Assembly: GCF_019423325.1 (NCBI RefSeq)
Contig: NZ_JAHZBQ010000001.1
Coordinates: forward strand, 744,001 to 808,000
DNA from: Campylobacter sp.
Lineage (GTDB): Bacteria > Campylobacterota > Campylobacteria > Campylobacterales > Campylobacteraceae
Length of the DNA stretch: 64,000 bases
Direction of reading: 5' to 3'
Below, piece by piece: positions 8,400 through 17,247 of this stretch. A program made the position numbers and the translations under genes. Every line of letters starts with the position of its first letter. Within the stretch, counting starts at the first letter, position 1. The notes beneath the pieces were generated by a model. It ran no database searches, was not told where the DNA came from, and worked only from the letters and a program-made list of their open reading frames with translations.

Positions 8400-9494
8400 T
8401 CATCTCTCCGTTTTAAAATTTATTCGCATTTACGTGCGCCGTGCACGCTTCGTCTACCGCGCGAGGCTCAAACCTCGAATCACGCCCCTGCCGCACAGTG
8501 CAGATCGCGGCACCGCCTTTTAAAAAGCGTACGGCACGACCTCGTATTGTCTTTTGGCGCACAGCACGATCGTGCATCTTTGATGCATAGCGCGAATTAT
8601 ATTCTCGCACATAGGCAGCTTTGGCAGCGCACGCTGCGGATAGAGCGTCGCGAAGCACGTCCTGCGTCGCCTTGCAAGTACGCATTCTTCTTACACAAGG
8701 CGGCTTTCGGCATACGAAACGTAAATTTATACCGCACACGCCGTCTGCCGATAGACGCTGCGCGATTTAAAATTTGGGTCCGCGGCGGCAAATTTTAAAA
8801 TTCAAAAGTCCAAAAACGGCGAAATTTTAAAATCAAAATTTGCGCCGCCCAGCGTCCCCGTATGCAGCAGTTTCGGATAAAATTTCGAATTTACGTCGAT
8901 GATCGCCGCGATGTCTTGAATGAAATTTTATCCGCCGCAGACCGCCTATCGCTCACGTATCGGTAGCGCGACAAGCTCTAAATTCTGCGTCGCAGATGAA
9001 ATTTAAATCCCGCCGAGCAATAAAATTTAAATCCCAAAACCCTTTCGCTCAAATTTTAAAATTTTAAATCCAGCGCTTTTTTCACTGCGCTTGCACTTTA
9101 AAATTTCACGCTGCAGTTGAAATGTAGTGCCAAGAGCACAGCGCTCAATTAAACCGCGCCTTAAATTTCAATACGTCTTAAAGCGGGCGCGCAGCAAACA
9201 CAAGCTGCAAAACGCGCTGTTTGTACTGCGCTACATCCACCTTTAAAAGTGCCGCTGCACCGCAAAGAACTTTGACATATCCTCACATCCGTACAAACCG
9301 TCTGCCTTGCCATAGCCATAGAGATACAAGCGCGAGCTGCAGAACGCGCAAATTTTAAAATTTAAAATCCGCCATGAGATCAAAAAATTTTAAAATTCCA
9401 CCGATGCAGACCGATCAAATTTCAAAAATTCCGACGCCGCAAAACCAATAAATTTCAAAATTTCGCCGCTTAAATTTTATCGAAATTTTAAAGC
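8400..9494. other. 1.1-kb spacer dense in AAATTT words, no gene seen
   Basis: No ORF here has coding character. The right half is packed with AAATTT, often as the palindromic run AAATTTTAAAATTT; by hand I count about 19 AAATTT between 8761 and 9494. GC-rich segments alternate with these words. It could be a decayed gene region or a spacer that accumulated the hexamers. See findings. Confidence 0.6.
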
Positions 9495-11765
9495 TTACTT
9501 GATTATGTCGCGCTGACCTTTGGCGTTGATCTCGCTTAAAACGCCCATCTGCTCGAGCTGCTCGATGATCGTCGCGGCGCGGTTGTACCCGATACGCAAG
9601 CGGCGCTGCAGATAGCTGATCGAGGTCTTCTCCTCCTCCAAGACTATCGTTTTCGCCTCATCATAAAGCTCGTCAAGCACGATATTTTGCGGATTGATTA
9701 TGCCGCCTTCTTGCTTGGCGCCCTCGTTTTCGATCAAAAATCGCTCGTCATAAACGACGCTTTCTTGCGCCTTTAAAAATTCCGCGATCTTGTTGATCTC
9801 ATTCTCGGTCGTAAACGGCGCGTGCAGGCGGATGAGTCCCGGCGCGGTAGGCGGCGTAAAGAGCATATCGCCCCGCCCAAGCAAGCTGTCCGCGCCCATC
9901 TGATCCAAAATCACCTTGCTATCGACCTTTGAGCCCACGCGGAAGCTGATACGGCTAGGCAGATTCGCCTTTATCAGCCCCGTGACGACGTCCACGCTAG
10001 GGCGCTGCGTCGCTACGATGAGATGGATGCCGCTAGCGCGCGCCATCTGCGCCAAACGCGCGATGTAATGCTCTACGTCCTTGCCGCTCGTCATCATCAG
10101 ATCCGCGAGCTCATCGATGATAACGACGATGTAAGGCAAAATTTCGCCCCCCTCGCGCAGCATCTTTTCGTTGTAGTTGTCGATGTTTTTCGTCCTGTTT
10201 TGCGCCATGAGCGAGTAGCGCTGCTCCATCTCCGCAACGAGATTGCTTAGCGCAATGATTGCCTGCTTAGGCTGCGTGATGACGGGCGTTAGCAGGTGCG
10301 GGATGTCGTTGTAGATGCTAAACTCGAGCATCTTCGGATCGATCATTATAAGGCGCAGGCTCTTGGGCGAGTTGCGATACAAAAGGCTAAGCAACATGGC
10401 GTTGATGCCCACGCTCTTGCCGCTTCCCGTAGTGCCTGCGATAAGAAGGTGCGGCAGCTTCTTAAGATCGGTGACGAAAGGCTGCCCCACGATGTCCTTA
10501 CCAAGCACGATGGTAAGCGGACTGGAGGCGCTTTTAAACACGTCGCTTTCTAAAATTTCGCGCAGATAGATCGTATCGATATTTTGATTCGGTATCTCGA
10601 TGCCCACGACGTCTTTGCCCGGAACCGGCGCCTGGATGCGGATGGTCTGCGCCCTAAGAGCCATCGCCAGATCGTCTTGCAGCGTTAGAATTTTACTTAC
10701 CTTGATGTGCGCGGCGGGGCGAAACTCAAATGTCGTAACGACCGGGCCCGAGTATGTCCGCACCACGTCGCCGTCGATCTTAAATTTACGCAACTTATCG
10801 AGCAGGTCGTAAATTTTACGATCGATCTCGCTCTCGTCGATATTGCTTTTCTTTTTCGGCGGCAGGTTTAAAAAATCAAGCGGCGGCAGCTTAAAATCCT
10901 TGGGCTTAGCCACCCTGCCCTTATCGAGCTGATCCAAAAGTCTTTTATTTTCGGCGACTTCGCTTAGGCGCTCGACCCTTTTTAGCCTGCTCGGCTTTCC
11001 CTTTTGCGGCATTTTAAGCTCGCGTTCAGCGGAAGCCTGCGGACCCTGCGCGTCACCAAAATTCTGCTCATTCTCGGGCTCGCGAGCATCGTTTAAATTT
11101 TGAAAATTTTGCCCGCTTTCAAAACCGCGCCCGCTTGCGCCCTGCTCCGCAAAATTACCCTGTTTCACCGAATCGTCCTCTGCGCTCAAAGCGTTAAAAT
11201 TTTCCGTACCTCTCAAGCCCTGCGCAGACGAATACCTTGCAAGCCCACCCCTTTGCGCCGCATCCGCATCGCTAGCAAAATCATCCCCAATTTCATCCTG
11301 CAAGCTTTCATCTCTTGAGCCAATAAAGCAGTTTTTGATAATGTCGGTAAAACGGTCTTCAAATATGAGCACTAGCGAAAGCACAAAAATCGTAATATTA
11401 AAAATCCACACGCCGACGCTTCCGATCATTCGCCTAAGCCCGTCCACCGCGAAGCTACCGACTGCTCCGCCGCTAGCGCCAAAGAGACTCGACTGCACCA
11501 TCAAAATGGTAAAAAACAGCAAAATCGCGCCAATGCTAAACTCAAAAAATCTAAAGTCAAAACCGCGAAAATGCTTATAGGCTACGTATGCTAAGGCGAG
11601 CAAAAATAGCGGATAGATGTATGCAAAATAGCCGAATAGCTGGGTATTAAATGAGCGAATGGCGTTGCCTGCGCTGCCTACAAGCGCGGAATCGGGCGCA
11701 ATAGTAGCAAGCCCAAAAAATATTATGATAGCCGATACGACGATAAAATATACTTCTTTAACTAT
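9495..11765 (-). CDS. ftsK: DNA translocase FtsK, with probable ATA start
   Basis: Septal DNA pump that segregates chromosome termini and activates XerH/dif recombination. With the start proposed here it has 756 residues. Seen: several N-terminal membrane helices, a linker of about 200 residues rich in Gln, Glu, Asp and Gly, then the motor with Walker A GTTGSGKS, Walker B VVIIDELADLM and the Q-loop ATQRPSVDV, and the C-terminal gamma winged helix (SYLQRRLRIGYNRAATIIEQ). Coding sequence clearly continues upstream of the first TTG (11603), through a membrane segment (VYFIVVSAIIIFFGLATI), to an in-frame TAA at 11777-11775. No ATG, GTG or TTG lies between. ATA at 11765, 6 bases after AAGGA and followed by Val-Lys, is the best start; ATC at 11768 is the alternative. 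A base error is also possible. Confidence 0.9.
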   Translation of the reverse strand: MVKEVYFIVVSAIIIFFGLATIAPDSALVGSAGNAIRSFNTQLFGYFAYIYPLFLLALAYVAYKHFRGFDFRFFEFSIGAILLFFTILMVQSSLFGASGGAVGSFAVDGLRRMIGSVGVWIFNITIFVLSLVLIFEDRFTDIIKNCFIGSRDESLQDEIGDDFASDADAAQRGGLARYSSAQGLRGTENFNALSAEDDSVKQGNFAEQGASGRGFESGQNFQNLNDAREPENEQNFGDAQGPQASAERELKMPQKGKPSRLKRVERLSEVAENKRLLDQLDKGRVAKPKDFKLPPLDFLNLPPKKKSNIDESEIDRKIYDLLDKLRKFKIDGDVVRTYSGPVVTTFEFRPAAHIKVSKILTLQDDLAMALRAQTIRIQAPVPGKDVVGIEIPNQNIDTIYLREILESDVFKSASSPLTIVLGKDIVGQPFVTDLKKLPHLLIAGTTGSGKSVGINAMLLSLLYRNSPKSLRLIMIDPKMLEFSIYNDIPHLLTPVITQPKQAIIALSNLVAEMEQRYSLMAQNRTKNIDNYNEKMLREGGEILPYIVVIIDELADLMMTSGKDVEHYIARLAQMARASGIHLIVATQRPSVDVVTGLIKANLPSRISFRVGSKVDSKVILDQMGADSLLGRGDMLFTPPTAPGLIRLHAPFTTENEINKIAEFLKAQESVVYDERFLIENEGAKQEGGIINPQNIVLDELYDEAKTIVLEEEKTSISYLQRRLRIGYNRAATIIEQLEQMGVLSEINAKGQRDIIK

Positions 11766-11771
11766 GATTGA

Positions 11772-11776
11772 TCCTT
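11772..11776 (-). promoter_or_regulatory. Ribosome binding site that decides the ftsK start
   Basis: AAGGA on the minus strand, 6 bases before ATA at 11765. It is the only Shine-Dalgarno-like element in front of the open frame. It directly follows the in-frame stop and so limits the start to ATC or ATA. Confidence 0.55.
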
Positions 11777-11850
11777 AAATTTAAAGCGGTATTTTAGCCA
11801 AACGAAGGTTAAAATTTTATTTGAAGGATGAAATTTTAATGCTTTGATAA

Positions 11851-11878
11851 AATTCCGCGCCCTCACAGGCGCGGAATT
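11851..11878 (-). terminator. Terminator of the cts operon
   Basis: A perfect 11-bp stem (AATTCCGCGCC with GGCGCGGAATT) and 6-base loop lie 7 bases after the ctsF stop. On the minus strand the stem runs into TTTTATC. It separates the cts operon from ftsK. Confidence 0.85.
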
Positions 11879-11885
11879 AAAGGGG

Positions 11886-13130
11886 TTAGTTTTTGACGGC
11901 TTTGCCCAGATCCCACATAGGCATAAAGATACCAAGAGCCAAAAGAAGAACCATGCCCGCCATAAAAAATAGCATGATCGGCTCGACGTAGCTTGAGATA
12001 TTATCGATGATATCATCAAATTTCTCTTTATAATAATCCGTGACGTTGCCGAGCATCTTATCGAGGTTACCGGCCTGCTCGCCCGCACTGATCATCTGAA
12101 TAAGCATACTCTCATAAAGCCCTGTATTGTTAAACGCCTCTGTTAGGCTCACGCCTTGCTGCACGGCGATTTTAACGGTAGAGAGCTTTTCTTTTAAAGT
12201 ATGATTATCCACCATTAAAACAGATGTATCCAGCGCATCAGCGATAGGAATACCCGCTCGCACGAGCTCTGTAAAAATAAGCATAAATCGCGACATAGTC
12301 GAGAAAAATATGATCTTGCCGAATAGATAGACCTTTAAAATCGTCTTGTCAAAGCCTTTTTTAAATTCAGGGTTATTGCGATATGCCCATCTAAGAGCTA
12401 TGATAGTGCCTATGATGCCCGCTAAAACAAAAATTCCATAATTATTAAGCGTGCTTTCGATGCCAAGTAGAATTCTAGTAGGTAGTGGCAAATCCGCGCC
12501 TAAATCCTCAAAAATCTCACGGAATTTCGGCACGACATACATCATCAAAACCGAAAATGCAATCGCCATAACGATCATAAGGATCATCGGATAACGCATC
12601 GCCTTTTTAAATTTACGCTGGTTTTCCCAAAGCTCTTGAAGCATAGCGGCAAGCTTGGCTAGAGACTCCGCCATATTACCGGTAGCTTCGCCCAGACTTA
12701 CCATCGCAACGACGACATCGCCGAGCTGGCCTCTAAATTTCTCCGTAGATTCGGTCAAGCTAAGACCCGCGTTAAGATCATCGTTCATAGCGCTAAAAAT
12801 CTCTTTTAGCGTCTTATCCTCTGCCGCCCTTGCGACCTCTTTGATCGAGTCGTGGATTGAAATTCCCGCATTTGTCATAACCGAAAGCTGACGGATCGAC
12901 GCCACTAACGGCAGTGTTCTAACTCTTCCGCTACCACCTAGCATGCGCGAAACCTGCGCCTTAAAATCGCCGCCCGTATTGGCTACGACCTGGGTTTCAC
13001 CTCTTTTTACGATCGTCCCGCCTACGCGCTGCTTCATGAGATTGTTTGCTTGCACCTTATCGCTAGCTTGCAAAAACATCTTTCTTCTTGCGCCCTTTGC
13101 GTTGTATTCAACTTCTAATTGCTTTTTCAT
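11886..13130 (-). CDS. ctsF: CtsF, GspF/PilC-type inner-membrane protein for DNA uptake
   Basis: Polytopic inner-membrane platform protein of type II secretion/type IV pilus machines; in Campylobacter it is needed for natural transformation. Length 414. Seen: two tandem T2SSF domains (about 70-195 and 275-395), each with the family pattern (VASIRQLSVMTNAGI and MSRFMLIFTELVRAGIP; SLGEATGNM and SAGEQAGNLD), and three long hydrophobic helices (about 180-205, 230-250, 385-405). It is the last gene of the operon, overlaps ctsE by 4 bp and is followed by a strong terminator. Family assignment is sure; the cts name rests on context. Confidence 0.93.
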   Translation of the reverse strand: MKKQLEVEYNAKGARRKMFLQASDKVQANNLMKQRVGGTIVKRGETQVVANTGGDFKAQVSRMLGGSGRVRTLPLVASIRQLSVMTNAGISIHDSIKEVARAAEDKTLKEIFSAMNDDLNAGLSLTESTEKFRGQLGDVVVAMVSLGEATGNMAESLAKLAAMLQELWENQRKFKKAMRYPMILMIVMAIAFSVLMMYVVPKFREIFEDLGADLPLPTRILLGIESTLNNYGIFVLAGIIGTIIALRWAYRNNPEFKKGFDKTILKVYLFGKIIFFSTMSRFMLIFTELVRAGIPIADALDTSVLMVDNHTLKEKLSTVKIAVQQGVSLTEAFNNTGLYESMLIQMISAGEQAGNLDKMLGNVTDYYKEKFDDIIDNISSYVEPIMLFFMAGMVLLLALGIFMPMWDLGKAVKN

Positions 13131-14875
13131 TGTTTAGCCACCCTATAAATTTCTTCTATACTAGTTACTCCGCGCGCAGCACGTATAACACCGTCTTCAA
13201 ACATATCTATAAATCCCTCCTCCTTCGCTAAGGCTCTCATATCGTCCTTTGAGCCGCCGTTAGCGATCAAGCTCTGCATTTTATCGGTAATAGGTAAAAT
13301 TTCACTAATCATCTCACGCCCCATGTAGCCCGTTTGACCGCATTGATCACAACCTACAGCCTTAAAAAACGTGTATTTTTCAGGCAAAAATTCCTTCAGC
13401 TGATCAAGCATCGATTTAGGCAGATTCGTAGGCTGCTTGCAGTGCGGGCAAAGCTTTCGCACGAGACGCTGTGCCTCTACTGCAATGAGCGCACCGCTTA
13501 TGAGATAGGCCTCTATACCCATATCCACTATTCGCGGGATCGCGCTAACGGCGTCGTTGGTGTGTAGGGTCGAGAAAACCAAGTGTCCCGTAAGAGCAGC
13601 CTGGATCGCGATCCTAAGGGTCTCTTGATCACGGATCTCACCGATCATTATGATGTCGGGGTCTTGTCTTAAGATCGAGCGCAATGCTGAAGCGAAGGTA
13701 AGACCCGCTTTTTCGTTAACTTGGACTTGTTGGATTAAATTTACTTGATACTCGACTGGATCTTCTACGGTAATAACCTTAGTGTCGATATTTTTAATAT
13801 CGTTTAGCGCCGCATATAGCGTCGTAGACTTACCGCTTCCCGTAGGTCCGGTAACCAAGATAATACCATATGGAGCCTTCATAGCGTTATTAAATTTCTT
13901 AAAGCTATCAGGGTGCATACCTAGCTTTTCCAGGCTGATGATAACCTTGGATTTATCTAGGATACGCATAACGGTAGATTCGCCATTGATAATAGGCAGC
14001 GTCGAGATACGAAAGTCGTATTCGCGACCTGAAATTTTCATACTAAACCTGCCGTCTTGCGGCTTGCGACGCTCGGCGATATCCATATTTGAAAGTAGCT
14101 TCAATCGGCTTACTAGCGGTGGATAGATATCCTTATCAAAGATAAAAATTTCAGCGAGCATTCCGTCGATTCTGGTACGCACGACGCAGTTATTCTCGGT
14201 CGGCTCGATGTGAATATCGCTACCGCGCATCTTAATAGACTGGCTGATTATCATCTCAATGAGCTTCAAAATCGCCGAGGTATCATCGCTACTTCCGCTA
14301 CCGCCAGTGTTGGCGAGCTCTTTGCGGATCTCTGCTACGAGCCCCTTAATACTCTCTGAAAGCTCAAGCTTAGATAGATATTTATTTACTTGATTTGGAT
14401 CGGCTACTACGATTTTAAGCAGCTGTTTACTAAACATAGCCTGCGCTTTATCTTGCGACTCAAGATTAAACGGATCAGAAAAAGCAACGTAAATATTCAG
14501 ATCATCCGCTTTAACCGGTATCACGCCGTATCTTTTAAGCTGTGCGGTAGGAGTGCGTTCCGATAGCCTAAAGTCTATGTCAATATCGTCTAAATTCATA
14601 TACGACAGATTCATCTTTTTAGCTAGAATTTGCAAAAATTCCTTCGGATCCATCGAAAATTTTTCGCTTATATCGTCAAATTCTATCTGACGACGCTTGT
14701 ATAACTCAACTAAAATCGAGCAAAAATCATCCTGGCTTAGATAGTTATCTCCGACTAAAACCTCGCCTAGCGTCAAGCCAATATCCATCTTATCTTTAAT
14801 TTCCGGAACAACGGTGCTAGTAAGGATATTGTTTCTTATTAAAATCGCAACAATCTGCTCTTCAATCTTCGTCAT
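13127..14875 (-). CDS. ctsE: CtsE, GspE/PilB-type secretion ATPase for DNA uptake
   Basis: Hexameric cytoplasmic ATPase that powers pseudopilus assembly. Seen: N-terminal T2SSE_N-like domains (about 1-170); ATPase with Walker A GPTGSGKST; Asp box and Walker B DPDIIMIGEIRD; His box STLHTNDA; and the four-Cys zinc motif (CPHC, CDQC). I place the start at ATG 14875 (582 residues) with GGTGA 6 bases upstream. A TTG at 14887, overlapping the previous stop, would add four residues. It overlaps ctsF by 4 bp. Key catalytic residues are intact. Confidence 0.93.
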   Translation of the reverse strand: MTKIEEQIVAILIRNNILTSTVVPEIKDKMDIGLTLGEVLVGDNYLSQDDFCSILVELYKRRQIEFDDISEKFSMDPKEFLQILAKKMNLSYMNLDDIDIDFRLSERTPTAQLKRYGVIPVKADDLNIYVAFSDPFNLESQDKAQAMFSKQLLKIVVADPNQVNKYLSKLELSESIKGLVAEIRKELANTGGSGSSDDTSAILKLIEMIISQSIKMRGSDIHIEPTENNCVVRTRIDGMLAEIFIFDKDIYPPLVSRLKLLSNMDIAERRKPQDGRFSMKISGREYDFRISTLPIINGESTVMRILDKSKVIISLEKLGMHPDSFKKFNNAMKAPYGIILVTGPTGSGKSTTLYAALNDIKNIDTKVITVEDPVEYQVNLIQQVQVNEKAGLTFASALRSILRQDPDIIMIGEIRDQETLRIAIQAALTGHLVFSTLHTNDAVSAIPRIVDMGIEAYLISGALIAVEAQRLVRKLCPHCKQPTNLPKSMLDQLKEFLPEKYTFFKAVGCDQCGQTGYMGREMISEILPITDKMQSLIANGGSKDDMRALAKEEGFIDMFEDGVIRAARGVTSIEEIYRVAKQ

Positions 14876-14880
14876 CGCAA

Positions 14881-15420
14881 TCACCAATAAATTTTAATCG
14901 AGCTAAGTTTATCGCCAGCATAAATTGCAATTACCATCTTTTTTACCCCTTCCTCTTCTTTGATAAAAAGCTCGGCACGCTCGCCGTTTTCTAGGGTAAA
15001 GACATACGTATCACTCTTTTTTACGTATGCTCTCTCCGTAAATTTATCAAAAATTTCAGACAAAATATAATTTATCTTAGGCGTGCGTATATAGCTAATA
15101 TCCACGCCGTCGCAAAGCGCCAAATAAAGCATCTTTTTTTGAAAAATTATAGTCGAATAAAGAGAAGCATTCTCGCGAGCCTCTTTCGTCTTATAAAGCA
15201 TCACCGTAGGCACTACAAGCTCGTTTACTTTGTCCATCTTCAGACACGCCTTGGCATACATATTTGCAAGTGCCTCGCTCTGCTCCTCGATGAATAAATT
15301 TCGCACGCTTTCTTGGCAGATACGGTTATACTGACCGATCTGATCCCAGTTGCGCACGTCATCGGCGCTAACTGCAAATAACGACGCGATCGCAAAAGCT
15401 AAAATATATAAAATTTTCAT
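14881..15420 (-). CDS. Unknown periplasmic protein of the cts operon
   Basis: A 179-residue protein with a clear signal peptide (about 1-19, ending FAVSA). The mature part is mixed alpha/beta with two Cys in the first half and no known motif that I can name. It lies between the TPR-like membrane protein and ctsE with overlapping or abutting ends, so its production is coupled to the DNA-uptake machine. Inferred role: periplasmic accessory or assembly factor. An exported substrate is less likely given its central position in the operon. Confidence 0.75.
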   Translation of the reverse strand: MKILYILAFAIASLFAVSADDVRNWDQIGQYNRICQESVRNLFIEEQSEALANMYAKACLKMDKVNELVVPTVMLYKTKEARENASLYSTIIFQKKMLYLALCDGVDISYIRTPKINYILSEIFDKFTERAYVKKSDTYVFTLENGERAELFIKEEEGVKKMVIAIYAGDKLSSIKIYW

Positions 15421-16424
15421 AGTTTGTCGCTTCTTATCTTTGAAATGAGGTTAGAAATTTCACTATTTTTCGCCTTTGCGTTAAAGGTCTCAAGAGCGTA
15501 AAGCGCGTCTTCCTTACGACCCTTTTTATAATTGGCTTTAGCAAAAATTATCCAGCTGGCGACGTTGTCCTTATCAAGCTCATTTGACGTAAGAGCCCAT
15601 TTGATCGCATTGTCGTAGTCTTTCTTATTATACGCTTCTTCGGCTAGCGATAGCGAATACTCAATCTTATTCGTCGCGTAAAATTTGCTCTCCAAGCTCT
15701 GCTTATCTTCGCTTAAATTTGAAGTTTTTATCTCAATCCTGGAACTTAGCGGAGCGCTACTTGCGGTATTTGTAGAACCTCCAGAGAAATTTGATTTAGG
15801 TGGCAATGGAGCACGCCCAAAATCTATAACCTCGTTTTTAGGCGGCTGATTTGCAAAAGCTGCGTTATTGGTATTAGGCACATTAAATGTAGGAGCATTC
15901 TGATTGCCAAAATTCTGATTGCCAAAATTTTGACCGCCGAAATTTTGCGCCTGAGCCTGCCCGCCATAGTTTCCGCCATTTTCGTAATTATTGGTTATCT
16001 TAAACCCACCGGAATCCTCGCTGGATAGCACACCCACATCGTTTAAATTTAAACTTGGGCGTTCCTTTTCGTGTTTAGAGGTGCGGGCAACTTTCGGCGC
16101 ACTGATATTATAATCCTCTTTGGAGATATTATTTTGCACTGCAAGATCTGCCGCCTGCTGCTCGGCATCATTAGTAGAATTTACAGCACCACCTTTGTCC
16201 TCAATATTTTGATTGATACTTGCCATACTGACGCTATCACTGTCTTTAAGCAGCCAGAATATCGCTCCGATCGCAACTGAGATCAAAATCAAAAGTCCCA
16301 AAATCGTCTTGTCAAATCTCAATACGAAATTCGGCTTAGATTTCAGGAAAGAAAACTGCTTTCTGTTTTTGTTATACTCTTCCCATTTTTTTTCAAGTTC
16401 GTTTACTTCGTAAAATTCAAGCAT
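15417..16424 (-). CDS. Bitopic membrane protein with Asn/Gln repeat and C-terminal TPR-like helices
   Basis: 335 residues: cytoplasmic N-terminus (1-46), one membrane helix at about 47-65 (GLLILISVAIGAIFWLL), a periplasmic linker with an Asn/Gln/Gly repeat (GGQNFGNQNFGNQN, about 150-190), then a C-terminal helical domain (about 245-335) with TPR-like pairs (SLAEEAYNKKDYDNAIKWAL). The layout resembles PilN/GspB-like or PulM-type adaptor proteins. By position between the ATPase CtsP and CtsE it could be the counterpart of the C. jejuni membrane protein CtsX, reported to interact with CtsP, but I cannot confirm homology. It overlaps both neighbours by a few bases. The Asn/Gln repeat looks expandable. 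Confidence 0.75.
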   Translation of the reverse strand: MLEFYEVNELEKKWEEYNKNRKQFSFLKSKPNFVLRFDKTILGLLILISVAIGAIFWLLKDSDSVSMASINQNIEDKGGAVNSTNDAEQQAADLAVQNNISKEDYNISAPKVARTSKHEKERPSLNLNDVGVLSSEDSGGFKITNNYENGGNYGGQAQAQNFGGQNFGNQNFGNQNAPTFNVPNTNNAAFANQPPKNEVIDFGRAPLPPKSNFSGGSTNTASSAPLSSRIEIKTSNLSEDKQSLESKFYATNKIEYSLSLAEEAYNKKDYDNAIKWALTSNELDKDNVASWIIFAKANYKKGRKEDALYALETFNAKAKNSEISNLISKIRSDKL

Positions 16425-17247
16425 TTATTATCCCCGAGCCTATCGCTGCCATCTCTATGATTTTATTATTAATCTGCGAAAAACTAATTTCCGTAGGTTT
16501 ATTTACTTCGTAATACTCAAAAAGCTCATACATCTTATACATAAGCTTGTTGATGTTTCTCATATTGCCGTCCGTTAAATTTAAAATCAAATCGAAATTA
16601 TCGTCGCTAAACATAAAATAGTATTGTTGAAAGCCATGAAGCACAAGCTTTTTTTCAATATACAGCTTGACTTCGCCTAAATTTGAATTAGGAAGCTCAA
16701 TGCTCTCCCAAATTCTAGTTTTAAAATAATCCTTCGCGAGGCGATCTTCCTCATCCGTCTTATGTACCGTAAATAAAAATTTAAACAATCTAGTATCTGC
16801 CATAAGACGAATTTTTTCTATTAAATTCCCAGGATACAGCTGAGCCTCATCAAGCAAAATAACGACCTGCTCTACCGCTCCTACGTTAGTAGAAATTCCA
16901 AATCTCTCTCTGTAAACCCGCATAAAATTCTCGTAATTATCTATCGGTTCACTCGGCGTAGAGTGAAATATCTGAGAATAAAGCTCTAAGAAAAATTCTT
17001 TCTCATCAAAAAACGGCTGCGGCACAAATACAACTCTTACCTTTTTTTCAAGATCGACCTTGATCTTATTAAGCAAAAATGTCTTGCCGCAACCCGGTTT
17101 GCCGTAAAAAAGTATAAGTTTTAACGGCTTTTGCAAAGCATTTAAAATTTTATGATAAGCAAGGGTTGATTTATCGAGATTAACGAAGTCCGAGACTTCG
17201 TTATCCTCGATAAAAATCTCCTTGATCGCCGTATAATTATTACTCAT
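16417..17247 (-). CDS. ctsP: CtsP-like AAA/ExeA-type ATPase of the transformation system
   Basis: A 276-residue cytoplasmic P-loop protein of the ExeA/MSHA-M-like AAA group. Seen: Walker A GKPGCGKT (about 47-54), Walker B VVILLDEAQ (about 128-136), a sensor-like stretch (LFKFLFTVHK) and a C-terminal helical lid (DGNMRNINKLMYKMYE). ExeA-type ATPases help place the secretin in the envelope. In C. jejuni, CtsP is a membrane-associated nucleotide-binding protein needed for transformation. The gene follows the secretin and overlaps it by 8 bp, which fits such a role. Confidence 0.85.
   Translation of the reverse strand: MSNNYTAIKEIFIEDNEVSDFVNLDKSTLAYHKILNALQKPLKLILFYGKPGCGKTFLLNKIKVDLEKKVRVVFVPQPFFDEKEFFLELYSQIFHSTPSEPIDNYENFMRVYRERFGISTNVGAVEQVVILLDEAQLYPGNLIEKIRLMADTRLFKFLFTVHKTDEEDRLAKDYFKTRIWESIELPNSNLGEVKLYIEKKLVLHGFQQYYFMFSDDNFDLILNLTDGNMRNINKLMYKMYELFEYYEVNKPTEISFSQINNKIIEMAAIGSGIINA

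Noticed and set aside
8413..8798. Several overlapping ORFs of 64-108 codons on both strands in the 8.4-8.8 kb spacer
   Set aside because: Arg/Cys/Ala-rich translations with no ribosome sites, typical of GC-rich noncoding sequence; both strands are equally open.
11762..12088. A 108-codon minus-strand ORF overlapping the ctsF 3' end
   Set aside because: Different frame from ctsF and crosses its strong terminator; residues lack protein character.
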